From positions 115,490,124 through 115,554,123 of the forward strand of contig CM035807.1 of the NCBI GenBank assembly GCA_020466095.1: a stretch of DNA of 64,000 bases, given 5' to 3'. The stretch comes from Chlorops oryzae (lineage: Eukaryota > Arthropoda > Insecta > Diptera > Chloropidae). Each line of letters starts with the position of its first letter. Position 1 is the stretch's first letter. The notes beneath the pieces were generated by a model, which saw only the letters and a program-made list of their open reading frames with translations, was not told the origin of the DNA and did not search any database. The position numbers and the translations under genes are program-made. Below are positions 1 through 12,200 of the stretch, piece after piece.

Positions 1-614
1 GTTTTCTCTAATTATCCGTTACTTATGTTTGTACGTTTTTTATGTACAGTAAAAATGATTTTGTTTCTAAAAAATTGCAATATCCATTTTTCAATATTCT
101 TAACGCATGATTCTCTGGCGGACATTTTCGGTAAAAATTAATTAATTTCGTGTAGTTAACAGTTAACATATGGTACCTACGTATGTTCATATGTACCATC
201 ACTACCTATGAATTTGTTCTGGTTTTGTTTTTTTTTTTTTTTGCTTTATTTTTGGTGCATTTAATTCTAGGCTACTAAGTATAGGAAAGATTCATTTTAT
301 ATCGACTGATAAAACGCCTCGAGGGCTTATTCATCAAGTCAATTAGCTTAGTTAAAATTAGTATCACGATTGTCTTTTCTTTTATTTATTTAAATATTTA
401 ATTTCTTACAAATGGGAGGAGTGCGAGCGTTTCTGTGTGTGTCTGTGTGTTTGTAACATCGTATGTGTTTATCTGATATGTATTTACATAGTCGCAACAA
501 TTTTGTTTTTTTTTTTTCACACGAGGTCGTTCTGTATTAAATTTCATCACTTAAATTTCAAACTGTTTTATTTCTCTATTTGAGTGAAATTATAGCATTG
601 AAAGGATCACTCAC
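1..614. other. AT-rich flank, no gene seen
   Basis: Homopolymer T runs, a short GTGTGT stretch near 434-450, no convincing exon or repeat structure apart from the island that follows. Confidence 0.6.
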
Positions 615-660
615 CGGGCGTGTGCACCTGGAGGGTGATTTCAATCGGAATTTTGCTCCT
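615..660 (-). CDS. Possible mini-exon of an unknown minus-strand gene
   Basis: A short island of mixed sequence sits in very AT-rich DNA. On the minus strand it is bounded by GGCAG (acceptor) and CCCG|GTGAGT (donor). One frame is open and reads RSKIPIEITLQVHTP. I do not recognise the family. The acceptor lacks a good pyrimidine tract, and a plus-strand reading (ending ...NRNFAPLP, stop) is also open, so strand and exon status are both uncertain. If real, the gene would continue to the left of the window. Confidence 0.3.
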
Positions 661-1136
661 CTGCCGTAAATTGTATTTTGTTTTTTTTTATATTTTATTT
701 TATTTTATTATTTATTTATTTTTTTTTTGTCTAAAGAAGATTATAAGAGAATGAACTGAATTGCGAAATTTCGAAATTAAAAACTCTGCTTTGAATCGAA
801 AATTACATCCTTCACTTTGTAATTAAAAATAAACTAATTAAGGGTTATCAAAACGGGGATTTAATTGCACTTAAAAAATAATAAGTTGGAGGAAACTTAA
901 TCACTTTACTCCTTAATGTCCGATAAGAAAGATGAAAGAAAAAATATAATCCAGGCGACTTGTATTGAGCAATACGGCTCTGTCGCTAAGAAGCCCTAAG
1001 AACCGGATGTGGGTTAGTGGACTAGTGAAAAATCAATTGAAACCTCTTTACCCCCTCCTTTGGTCTTTGCCGAGAGTAAGAAGCTATTCTTATCGGAACA
1101 AATTTCACCAAGATGTCATCGAAATATAGGAACAAT
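661..1136. other. AT-rich intergenic stretch
   Basis: TTTATT-type low complexity to about 735, then unremarkable sequence. No open exon recognised. Confidence 0.55.
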
Positions 1137-1635
1137 TTGCATGCATGCCACATCATGGAGAACATGTCATGGACTGATCCCAGCGGAAAATTATCTCCTG
1201 CATGACAATGTCACCAATGATGTCATCGATGACATATAGGTGACATTGTCATGCATGAAATCTTGGAGGACATGTCATCGTGGAGGGATGCCCAGCGGAA
1301 AATTATCTCCTGCATGACAATGTCATCAGTGATGTCATCGATGACATATAGGTGACATTGTCATGCATGACATCTTGGAGGACATGTCATCGTGGAGGGA
1401 TGCCCAGCGAAAAATTATCTCCTGCATGACAAATGTCATCAGTGATGTCATCGATGACATATAGGTGACATTGTCATGCATGAAATCTTGGAGGAAATGT
1501 CATCGTGGAGGGATGCCCAGCGGAAAATTATCTCCTGCATGACAATGTCATCAGTGATGTCATCGATGACATATAGGTGACATTGTCATGCATGACATCT
1601 TGGAGGACATGCATCGTGGAGGGATGCTGTTCATG
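1137..1635 (+). repeat. 112-bp tandem satellite with nested palindromes, about 4.3 copies
   Basis: The marker CAGCGGAAAATTATCTCC (last G is A in one copy) recurs at 1181, 1293, 1405 and 1518, so the unit is 112-113 bp. Each unit holds the palindrome ATGTCATCGATGACAT, itself enclosed by GCATGACAATGTCA and its inverse TGACATTGTCATGC, so a whole unit can fold into a hairpin. Degenerate versions of ATCCCAGCGG occur inverted near 2070-2085, suggesting that the satellite is the inside of a larger transposon of about 1.0 kb whose exact ends I could not fix. Confidence 0.85.
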
Positions 1636-1681
1636 TGACATTGAATCTCATTGGCTATTGAAATTTTCAGTTCAGCGTTAG

Positions 1682-1755
1682 CATGAAGTGGCGTAGATGA
1701 TGAGTGCTGGACTCAGATTCCGAAGATCGCGGGTTCGATCCCTGGCTGAGGCGAA
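1682..1755 (+). ncRNA. tRNA-like segment with box A and box B, beside the 112-bp satellite
   Basis: TGGCGTAGATGA (1689-1700) resembles box A and GGGTTCGATCCC (1731-1742) is a full box B and T-loop. Between them CTGGACTCAGATTCC looks like a degraded anticodon arm. No acceptor stem was found, so it is not a working tRNA. It may be a tRNA-derived piece of a transposon or SINE. Transcription is not shown. Confidence 0.45.
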
Positions 1756-1759
1756 CAAA

Positions 1760-2653
1760 AATTGTTAAAAATAGATTTTTTAAAATTTTCGAAACATTCA
1801 AAGAGAGGGCAAAGAAGAGAAGTTATCAAACTGGTTTCTTTAAATTGACATTTAGAGAGAAAAGAGCAATGTGCTGCTCTCAAATGCTTTTTTCGCCATC
1901 GCATCCCCTAGCATGACCAGTGATATTTTCTAATCTTCCGGTGATAATGTCACCGCTGAAGTCCCTGTCAGCTCCTGTGTAAATGTCATACAAAGTGTCA
2001 CCGGAAATAGCAAGCATTCCGACTCCGAAGTCACTAGGACATCATCGGGGATGTCCGCGGGACATTTCCCGCTGGGATAGTTTTGAAAGGGTATTGTGAT
2101 GGAAAAGCTCTGATTAGAAGGGGCTCTAATGACCTTCGGCACTTGACAAACGAAATGAGATTTTTATCGATCATATGTGTATATGAAAATATTTTCCTTT
2201 TTGACCTCTGTTTGAGCACACCCACAAAATCAACGAGCGAGTTCAATGACTGAAAATATGAATTAATACGAAATTGATTTGCTGGCCAGTGTTTATTTTT
2301 TTGGTGATATTTACCGGTGAAGCCAGCAATATTTCATGAGACGAAAAATCGAATTGGTAAATGAACAAATATAAATAATAAATAGAAATTATGAACCGAA
2401 AAAGCTTTTCACAATTGGAACCTTTTGAATGTTAATTACGAGTGCTTACTTTTAGCTTTTATTTATTTAGGTGTTGAAATTATTAGTTTATGTTGATTGC
2501 TGTGAGAAGCTAATCGGACTGCGGTGGACTAAACAAAAAAAATAGGAATATAACAGTGTTTATGGTCACGGAAATTAAGGGAAGTGTAAACGGAATAATG
2601 GTATGAACTTTAATTATCAAGCTATTACTTTGAAAGCCTCTTAAGAACACATA
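1760..2653. other. Stretch with no gene; probable transposon remnant on the left
   Basis: 1930-2090 contains many TGTCACC and GACAT words related to the neighbouring satellite. The short ORFs on both strands are low-scoring and shadow each other. The rest is AT-rich. Confidence 0.45.
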
Positions 2654-3591
2654 CAGGTATGTGATTGTTTTACCCGGGCAATCAATTCAGAGTGGTTTTT
2701 AATTCTCGAGGAATTTCAGTTCCCACTAAAAAATACAGATTGCAATGTTCGAAAATGATATGCCAAATTTATTTACATTTGTGCCGAAGGCCTAGTTGCT
2801 ACTGCAAAAATTTTGTTAGCCTAAACAATTCATTATTTAAGGTATCAATAAATAAAAAAATTTACATATGAAGATTTGAAAATCCCGATTGCACTTATTT
2901 TCCCAACAAGATTTGGACCGTTTACTTTGAAAGTGGTGTAACTCCATTTTTCTATTTTGCGATATTAAGTGGTGCATGTCCATTACCCAGCACCCGCCAC
3001 CATCCAGAAAAACTGGGAAGTCTTTAGAATGGGTAGCTTAACACGAATCCAAAAACTAAATTAACCCACGGCCTTCAATTTTCCCTCAAAGCCGCTCAGA
3101 GCCGGAAAATCGAAAAATAGAGTATCACCACGGAAAATGGACAACATATGACGCAATAACGTTTACGTGATCATTTTATCGGCTCTAGAATCAAGAGAAA
3201 TTGTTTTAAATTTTACAGTTCAAAATCAATATGGCAGGACTTGTTGCTCAAAAGGATACAATGGCAGTACTATGGGTTCTTATTCCCCTCGGTTAAATAG
3301 TTTTCCATTCTTGAATGAAGACTCTTTTTTAGAAAAAAATATTTGAGAATATAATTAACGAGCCAATTAACTCATTTGTAATAGATTAAATCTTGAATAT
3401 TGATAGAATCCATGTTAAACACTGAAAATCGTATTAAACGGCGAGTAATTTAGTTCAGAAAATTCATTTCCCAAGCGGAATGTCGAGGTAATTCAACTTC
3501 CCCCTCAATCTTGGTTAAGGGATATCAATCATATCAATTCGGGAATTGAGTTTTACTTTTCCCGGGGAAAGCGAAAACAATCACATACCTG
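2654..3591. mobile_element. 938-bp element with CAGGTATGTGATTGTTTT inverted ends
   Basis: CAGGTATGTGATTGTTTT at 2654 is matched exactly by its reverse complement ending at 3591 (18 bp). Both ends go on to CCCGGG-containing sequence. No clear target-site duplication was found, so the class is open, although CAG ends are common in hAT elements. No transposase is encoded, so it would be non-autonomous. Confidence 0.6.
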
Positions 3592-4701
3592 ATTGTTAAT
3601 CTTTATTCGAACAATCCTTCGAATAATCGAAATATCCTTCTTGTCCGAAACGCAATATTATTCCTACATTGAAACTAATTCAACGTTACCGAAATTAACA
3701 ATTTTTATATACGGCAAGGAATTAACCTTATGACAATTATCATTAAAAAAAAAAAAATTAAAAAAGGCTTAAGCTGGTCAAGACCGACGGAGCTTAGTTC
3801 TAGCTGTTACAGGAACCACACAAGACTAATATCTGGAAATACGAAGAATTTTTTCATGAAAAAAAAAAAAAAAAAAATTTAGAAGGATTTGAAATGAAAC
3901 CTATATGTATAGATGATAATCATCCTGCAGTAACATAGACTGACCCAAGTGTAGCCTTCGGTCAGTCCTTCATGTTACCAGTACTAGTCCCCTTATAATT
4001 CCCCTTCTAATGTATTCAACTGACCTTTTTAACATGGGTCTGTCCTTGGGGAGGGACTAGTCCGCAAAACGGCTGATCATAGGCCAGTTTTTTTGGGTCA
4101 ATTGTCTCAATTTTGTCTGGTTTTGGGATAGTCAAATAAGGAAAATAAAAAACCAATTTCTTATGAATATTCTAAGTTGATGAAAGTGTCATTTACAGAC
4201 TAGATACCCTTAAACCAATCCGTTTATTAGCGACCATCGGCTAGCCGAATTCGATAGAGCGAACTGCCATAATATAACCGGTAGGATTTGGACCAGCCAA
4301 AGGCCAGTGTTTCTTAGGAAATTGACCGGCTCATTACTGCAGGGCAGTGCCGGCCACTACTACATTTACTGATGGTGTGTCTATGCGTGCACATTACACA
4401 GCGGGAAACTGTTATGCAAATAGTAAATATTTTTTTTTTTTAAATATGTAGGTATGCCATGGAAAAAGGGAATACAAAAGTATTAGAATATTCAATACAT
4501 ATGCTCATCGAAATCGATTTCTGTATTAAGAAGTTGTATTCGCAAGAGAATTTGCTTTTTTTTTGACGTGTACCGAGCTCGAATTTTTTAATTTCTTATA
4601 GTTTCATCCGAATCGCGTCACGTTTTCTGTAAAAGTGAACTAATTTTTGCCTCTCAGCTTTACTTTTCATTTGAGAGTAATTTTGTGTACATACGAGTTC
4701 T
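3592..4701. other. Intergenic stretch without a gene
   Basis: Contains A-runs at 3746 and 3860 and CCTGCAGTAA near 3926 with its inverse TTACTGCAGG near 4335. That pair is short and partly self-palindromic, so I do not call it an element. Confidence 0.45.
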
Positions 4702-4703
4702 TA

Positions 4704-5470
4704 CACAGAGAAAAAATTCAACCAGAAAACTGGTTAAATCAAAAGGAAAAACATACAAAACGGCTTCAACAAGGAATATTTTTAATTTTAACAATTTTTC
4801 TTGTTGGAAAAAATAAAGATTTTCCTTATGAATCAACAATATTTCAGGTTGAATTGAAATGATAGTTTTCAAAAATGGATTTAAATTTAAATTGTTGAAG
4901 CAACCATGAACATAATTGAAAAGACAGGATCATTTTTAAAATAAAAAATCAAATTTCTAAAATATATATAAATATATATATTCTAAAATATATATGAACA
5001 TAACCCCAAAACATAGTCATCGGATGGACTTCGTCCGATTTTGTGACTCCGTTGTCTCGACTGCTTTCGCAATGCTTAAAAATTTCTAAGATGAATGAAT
5101 ATCTCATATGTCCTAATTTATAAACCAAATTAAAATTATACCGAACGTAAAGAAATGTTATTGATTTTATAAACCAAATGAGAATTATAGCGAACGAAAA
5201 GAAATTTAATTAATTTTATAAACCAAATGAGAATTATATCGAACGTAAACAAATGTAATTAATTTTATAAACCAAATGAGAATTATAATAAACAGAATGA
5301 TAATTTTATAAACATGAGAATATCGAACGTAAAGAAATGTAATTTTATAAACCAAATGAGAATTATACCGAACGAAAAGAAATGTAATTAATTTTATAAA
5401 CCAAATGAGAATTATAGCGAACGAAAAGAAATGTAATTAAACATATTTCCTTTCAAATCATCGCTCAGTG
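4704..5470. mobile_element. TA-flanked element with 49-bp internal tandem repeats, copy 1
   Basis: Flanked by TA on both sides; ends are CACAGAGAAAAAA on the left and the inverse of CACTGAGCG on the right. About six units of a 49-bp repeat (core AAACCAAATGAGAATTATA) fill about 5115-5440. The same element in opposite orientation is at 50499-51385, sharing both the array and the unique left part. The TA flank suggests the Tc1/mariner group, but no coding part is present. Confidence 0.7.
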
Positions 5471-5472
5471 TA

Positions 5473-6082
5473 CGGTCTCGTTGCTAACGTGGCTGATCTG
5501 ATTTTCGTAAGCAATTTTGAGGAAAAAAATGAAATAAAAACGAAATTCAAATTAAATTCAATTCTATCCCTAAAATAAAAAAAACTTCGTAAAAAGGCAG
5601 GCATTTTCTTATAATAAGAAAAATTTTTTCTATAAGTGCTTTCAAACCAATAAATTTTCCTAATTTACGAGTATTTTATACTTAGTTCATATCTTTCACT
5701 AATACAATTATAATGGTCCTCCACCATAATTAGCATAACTTAACTTACAAAAAAACAAATTTTGCTCTATATTATAAATTTCCTTAGATTTATATTCAAC
5801 CATTTAACCTTCGTATAATCTTTACTGCTAGCAGTCACTGCTTATCATGTCTCCACCAGGCGTTATCAACAATATCTTTCATCATTCATCACTCTATCAT
5901 TTTTAGTCTCTATATATTTATATATATTGAATATATACACATCATACACATACACACGCACACGTTAAGAAAACAGAAAAGAAAACAGAAAAGTCAATAT
6001 ATACAACATTCGATATAACCTCCCCTCAATTTACTTGGCCCAGACTATGAATAAGACTAAATAATTTCTAAAACAAACGTCA
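5473..6082. other. atk 3' UTR and downstream flank
   Basis: Directly follows the atk stop codon on the minus strand, so it must hold the 3' UTR. No clear AATAAA was found on the minus strand close to the stop. Contains a TATATA/CACACA stretch at about 5908-5965. Confidence 0.5.
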
Positions 6083-6256
6083 TCAGAGCCAAATGCTAAA
6101 AAATGGCAGCACTAGCCCCACAAAGGATATGAGGAAAAGGCGTTCACTGCAACTGCTCAGGGCACTTGCCTGACAAAGGAGATCTTCGGGAAAGATCTCG
6201 AGAATTGGCAGCTTACGTCCATAGGCTGTATCGTGGCAGGTATTCGACCGGGCACG
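6083..6256 (-). CDS. atk: atk last coding exon: LRRCT end and C-terminal hydrophobic tail
   Basis: Acceptor TTTTTATGCAG|CGTGCC continues the phase-0 frame of exon 4. It encodes RARSNTCHDTAYGR and on to FPEDLLCQ, supplying the two missing LRRCT cysteines (1322, 1343). It ends in LISFVGLVLPFFSIWL and TGA at 6085-6083. The hydrophobic run has no basic cytoplasmic tail after it, which fits a GPI-anchor signal better than a transmembrane receptor. Small residues at about 1345-1352 could hold the anchor site. Cap completion across the intron is strong evidence that this distant short exon belongs to the gene. Confidence 0.88.
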   Translation of the reverse strand, partial: RARSNTCHDTAYGRKLPILEIFPEDLLCQASALSSCSERLFLISFVGLVLPFFSIWL

Positions 6257-9200
6257 CTGCATAAAAACACAAAAATTCCAAACCAAAACAAAACAGAGAC
6301 AAAGAGAAAAGAGAACGAGAAGAAGAAATATTTATGTTCCATTCTGATATATAAAAATGTTATTGAATAATTTTATATTTAAAAAAAAAATTTTTTTTTT
6401 TTATTTTTGAAATAAAAGAAGCTTACGCGCATATCTCGTGCGGATAAGGGAAGCTTAAAGAAAGAAACCAAAATTCAAAATCAGAAAAGCAATTAGAAGG
6501 TGAAGAGAAATCAAAAGGAATGACGATAAAAAATATAGTAAATATGTATACGATATGTGTATGTGTAGGTACGTATGAACGAAACCCAGCCGGAAATGTC
6601 CCAGAAATAGAGCCGCGACTCCTCCTGATTATACACCAACTTTCTAATGAAATTAAAACACAAGCGGCATTGGCAGTCATAAGAGCATATGTCACAAGTT
6701 GGTCATGGAAAGTGGTGTAAAGAGTTATTCTATTTTTGTGACCAGCACTGCATACTTCATTTAAATCTTCTATTCTTGTGACCGGCACTGTTGATACTTG
6801 CATCGCGTTGACTTAAATTCCATAAACGATCTTTCTAAAACCACACGTTCCGTTTAGTCAGCGGTTCCCATAAAATTATTTGACTCCCTTAAATATTAGG
6901 TGTAGTAAAAAGAAATCCATTATTTTTCCAATAGATGGCGTTATTTATCTGCATCTCGCGTTGTATAAGTCCGATCGTGTTCCGCTAGGGGGCATTAGAA
7001 AGATGTCAGTTCCTACTAAAAAAGCTTTTTTGACACTTTTTCGATTGATTGATTCAGTTTTGTTTGAGAGCTTGTCAAAGATGAACATCAGCAAAGAGAA
7101 AATTCGCTACATTTTACAGTTTTTCTTCGATAAGGGAGAAAACGCAAGCCAGGCGGCTGAAAATGTGAATAGCGTTTATGGACCTGATACTGTAACAGTC
7201 AATCATGCGCAATTTTGGTTTCGTCGATTCCGTTCCGGTAACTTCGATGTCAAGGATGCACCACACACTGGAAGGCCAATTGTCGAAAATGTCCATAAAA
7301 TCATGGAAATTATCGAGTCCGACCGTCATGTTAGCACTGTTTCGATTGCAAAAGAGCTAAAGATTGCACAAAAAACCGTTTGGAACCATTTGAATAAGGC
7401 TGGATACACAAAGAAGCTCGATGTATGGGTGCCACACGAGTTAACGCAAAAAAACCTCATAGACCGAATTTCCATCTGCGAATCGCTGCTGAACCGCAAC
7501 AAAATCGACCCATTTCTGAAGCGGTTGGTGACTGGTGATGAAAAGTGGGTCACTTACGACAACGTCAAGCGAAAACGGTCGTGGTCGAAACACGGTGAAC
7601 GGGCGGAAACGGTGGCCAAGCCAGGATTGACGGCCAGGAAGGTTTTGCTGTGTGTTTGGTGGGATTGGCAGGGAATTATCTACTATGAGCTGCTCCCATA
7701 CGGCAAAACTCTTAACTCGGAACTCTACTGTCAACAATTGGACCGTCTGAAGGAAGCAATCGCCCATAAGCGGCCAGCTGTGGCCAATAGGAGAGGAATT
7801 GTGTTCCATCAGGACAACGCCAGGCCACACACATCGATAGTGACTCGCCAGAAGCTCCGGGAGTTTGGTTAAGAGGTTCTTCTGCATCCACCTTATAGTC
7901 CGGACCTGGCACCAAGTGATTACCATCTGTTCCTGTCCATGGCGAACAATTTTGCTGGTGAAACATTCGCTTCAAGAGAGGCTTCTGAAATTCGACTGTC
8001 TCAATTTTTTGCTAATAGGAACGAGGGCTTCTATGAGAGAGGCATAATGAAATTACCTTTAAAATGGCAACAAGTTATCGAACAAAACGGCGCATATTTG
8101 ACCTAAATCGGGTCATTCTAACTATCTTAAATGAAGCCCTCAATTTAATGCAAAAATAATGGATTTCTTTTTACTACACCTAATATATCTCGGCTTACCA
8201 ACGGTTTTTGCGACGTTGTTTGTTTTTCCATGATCACAATGCTTATCAGCAGCTCACTACCTACATATAAAATGTATCCAAGAGTCACGTTATGCAGCGT
8301 TGGCTGATTTAGCCGCCTTCCTCTCTTTCTCAGTAAGCTAGGCTTTTTTATAGTTCATAAAATAAACATGCATTCGAAATCAGACGTCGAACAAGTGCGG
8401 TCTTATTAAACGGTCTTATTAAATGGCGATCCTGCCAGGAGATCAGGAGATCTACTCCGTCGTATCGATACTTCTATCGATGACAGTGCCATTGGATTTG
8501 CGATGAATAACATTTCCTCTCGATGACAATGCCAATGCAGTTGAGAATTACTCAAATTTTCCCCTTGATATCCTTGGTGAGAAAATTAATGAATTTTTTC
8601 GTTTATGAGAAAATTTCCGGCTGGGAAGTTCAATTAAGCGAACTGGTCGCGGGAGAAAAATCAAATCAATACAAACGACCATTAGGCAGACGTTCGCAAT
8701 GACTTCCCCGATGGATGTTGATGGCAGTATCGCTTTTGCTTGCAAATGTATATGAATGGATGGATGGATATTAATGACTTACCTGCACCATGCGTTTCAT
8801 GTCGTCCTTCTGAATGACTTTTATCTGCGCTGATTCGCGCAGCCAACGCCTTAGCCAGTGACCGAACCAGACGAGTCCGCACTCGCATTCGAGTGGATTG
8901 TGCGATGTATCCAGACCGCCGATAATGTTCCGTGTGCCCACGGCATCCCAATAGGTCTTGTTCGGATAGAAGCTATCGGCTGCCAGGGCATTTATCTTGT
9001 TATGCGAGATGTCAATGCTTAGATGCGGAATCGTTCGCAGTGTATAGAATATACCGGGCGGCAGATCCGAAATGCGCGTATGCGAAATCTTAACGACCAG
9101 CCGCTGATTTCGCCCCAGCCCCGTCAATGCATCCGGAGCGATGTGCTGTACATTCGAGCCATAAATATGCACTAATTGCAATTTAGTGTTATTTGCGAGC

Positions 9201-12200
9201 TTCGCGAGTAGCTGCGATCCGATGCTCGCATCGACGCAATGTATTCGTAGCTCCTGCAGGCCAGGTACACGTGCAACAATTTCCCCCAGATTCGTATGCG
9301 AAGTCAAATGCAATTTCCGTAAGGCACGCAGTTTCGCAAACACCGCAGCGCTGGCGACTTTCACGTCCAGCAGATTCAATTCGGTGAGGTGTCGCAGACC
9401 GAGCATATCGTGAATTGTGATGCGTCGCAACGGATTGTGCGCCAGATCGAGCACGCGTACGGAGCTGGGCAAATGCTCGACCGCACAGCTGGCATTGACG
9501 AATTTATTATGCGACACATTGACGGAACGCAGAAGACGCATTTCATGCATTGGCGATAGCTCTTGCAAATAATTGCCACTCACATCGAGCCGCGACAGCA
9601 ATGGCATCATATTCAGATGCGGCAGCACGTACAGCCCCATGGCATGCAAACGCAATCGTCGCAAACGGGGCGTATGTAGGAAAACTTCCTTCAAATTTGT
9701 TGTGACCAATGGGTTCTCCGATAGATCCAAATTGGTTAGATTATTGAGGAATGTGAAGGTATTGTCCGGCAGCACGGTTATCTTATTGGCCGCCACATTT
9801 ATGTCGTACAAAAATTGCGAATTCACGAACATACTCGAGTCGAGGTATTCAATCGCATTGCGTGGCATTTGTATGCTTCGCAGTGTAAAGCCGACATCGG
9901 AGAATGCCAGAACTGGCCAAATTGTCAATTGATTATCCGCAATATGCAGGAACTCGAGCCGGGTATTCATGAATACCTCGCGCGGCAAAGCTCGCAGCCG
10001 ATTGTTGCCCAAACGTAGAATGCGCAATTTGCGAAGGTTCGAGAATTGCTCGACCTGCAGCTGATCCAGACGATTGTGACTTAAGTCGAGCTCTTGCAGG
10101 CCATTCAATCCCTGGAAGCTTCGTCTGCGCAACGAGCTTAAATTGTTGTGCGATAGACTCAGGACCTCAAGTAGTTCTAAGTCCCCGAACGCATGATTGC
10201 CCAGACTCGTGATGCTATTGTGTGCAAGATTGAGGAATCGCAGCGTATTGGCCAAATTGACAAAACTATCGGGACGACTGATGAAATTATGACTGAGATC
10301 AAGATTGTATATGTACATGTACGAAGTGAGTTCGTCCTCGAATCGTGTTATACGATTGTGTGTGGCATTCAAACGGAGCGGTGTCGTTGTATTCGACACA
10401 AAATGGAACATCTTCAGCGACAGCATACACAGATTATTATGCATCAAATCCAGTGCAGCCATATTGGGCAGCATGGCAAAGGAGCTGTGCGATATGTTGT
10501 GCAATTGATTGTAGGACAGATCGATGAATCGTAAATATTCCATTTTATAGAAAGCATGCTTGCTTACAATTTGTATCCTATTCGATTGTAGGTTAAGTGT
10601 CTGCAAATCGCCGAGATTGTGAAAGGACTTGGGCATAATTATTTCCAATGAATTATAAGACAAATCGATCTCAACCAGATGACTATGAACATCCGGTAAA
10701 AATAATCCTTCGGGTAATTTTTTCAACTGATTGAAAGCCAAATTAATGTAGCTCAATTGATGCATATTTGCTAGCGATTCATTCGATATGGATTTGAAAT
10801 TATTGTTATCCAAACCGAGCCACATCAATTGCGAGAGTGGCTCCAGCGCACTCAACGGGTCAACGGATTCAATACTGCGCGCCGGGAAGACAGCAAACGA
10901 TAGCTCTAATATCTTTAATGATCGGGAGACATTCTCGAATACCATCGGATGATGAATTGTTATGTCATTGAAGCTAAGACTTATTTCCTGAACATGATCC
11001 AGGCCCATAAAAGAGCCCAAGTGTAGATGCGTTATTTTATTATTCCGCAGCAGAATCGTTTGTAAATTCGCACCCCAGCTATCTTCGGCGAATATTCCTT
11101 CCGGAATATCAGTGATGGCATTATAGCCCATATTCAAGTACGACAGCTGAGTGTAATTCTTTAATCCGATAACTGGAATCATTGTGAAATTATTGCCACT
11201 CAAGCTGAGCACTCTCAGATTCTCGGTGAAATCGGGCAAATTATTCAAATGGAATATATTATTCGACGTTAGATACAAATACTTGAGCTTGTGCAGCGAC
11301 CGTAACGCACTTGGCACTGTATTCAGATTATTCCGTTCGAGATCCAAGTACTCTAGACTATCCTCGATGCCATCGAATGCATGCAAATGAATCCGTTCGA
11401 TGGTATTAAAAGCCAATACGAGATGAACTATTCCGATGCCTTTGAAGGCATACGGTGGCAGCTGTCTTATGTAATTCTTTTCCAAATTTAATGCTCTCAC
11501 ATGAACGTCCGAGTAATTATTCTGGAACCAGTCCGTTTCGAGATGCTCGATTAGATTCTGTCCGAGATCGAGCTTCTCCAAATGCATTCGCGTCAGTCGC
11601 GGCTCTTTCGATTGGACGCTCTTGAGCAAATTATCACGCAGACTAATGATGCGGATGTCGTGTAAATGTTCGAAAATCTGTTGCGGGAAATTGGTCAACA
11701 AATTGCTCGACAGATCGATGGTGACCAGCGAGCGCGGCAGGAAATTCGGTGATATGTGATAAATTCTGTTGTTCGACAAGTCGAGCCACAGGAGTTTCTG
11801 CAGCTTATTGAACGGCTTGCTCGGCAGATGGTTATGCTGGCTATGCGCTGCAATTGTGTTCGCATGTGCGGTGAATGTTGCCTTCGGTGTCTCTTCGCGC
11901 GTTATTGTCGCCAAAGACGATGGATGCGAGCCAACAGCCGTGCCGCCGCCGCCGCCACCCGTTGTATGGCCGACTTCATTGTGATTGTTTGATGAGATTT
12001 CGGTTATATCATTTCCGGATAAATGCAACGAACGCAATGAATCGAAAAGTGCATCCCAATTACCATCGAGAGATGTTATGTGATTTCTGAAAATAAAATT
12101 AAAAAAAAATTCGAAAAAATAAAATAAAATAAATTAATAAATTATTCAGCTTAAGATTGAGTTTGAAAGATTCTTGTGTGTCCTTTGGTCCTAACTTACC

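Larger units (their letters stand above)
6257..8782 (-). other. atk intron 4, carrying a mariner insertion
   Basis: Donor GTAAGT at 8782, acceptor ATGCAG at 6257. It contains a mariner of opposite orientation (6896-8183) and a direct duplication of a 22-bp motif starting CAGTGCYGGTCACAA (minus strand, at about 6791 and 6750). The longer minus-strand ORF at 6803-6423 has no recognisable domain and is treated as chance. Confidence 0.75.

Noticed and set aside
1682..1755. Functional tRNA gene
   Set aside because: Boxes A and B are present, but there is no acceptor stem and the anticodon stem is broken. The same holds for the four other tRNA-like segments.
3926..4345. CCTGCAGTAA and its inverse as transposon ends
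   Set aside because: Ten bases, partly self-palindromic, and no matching target duplication.
6423..6803. 126-codon minus-strand open frame in atk intron 4
   Set aside because: Lies between the last two atk exons, which already join in frame without it, and starts in a duplicated 22-bp motif.
9186..12090. Several plus-strand open frames opposite atk exon 4
   Set aside because: Shadows of the LRR coding sequence.
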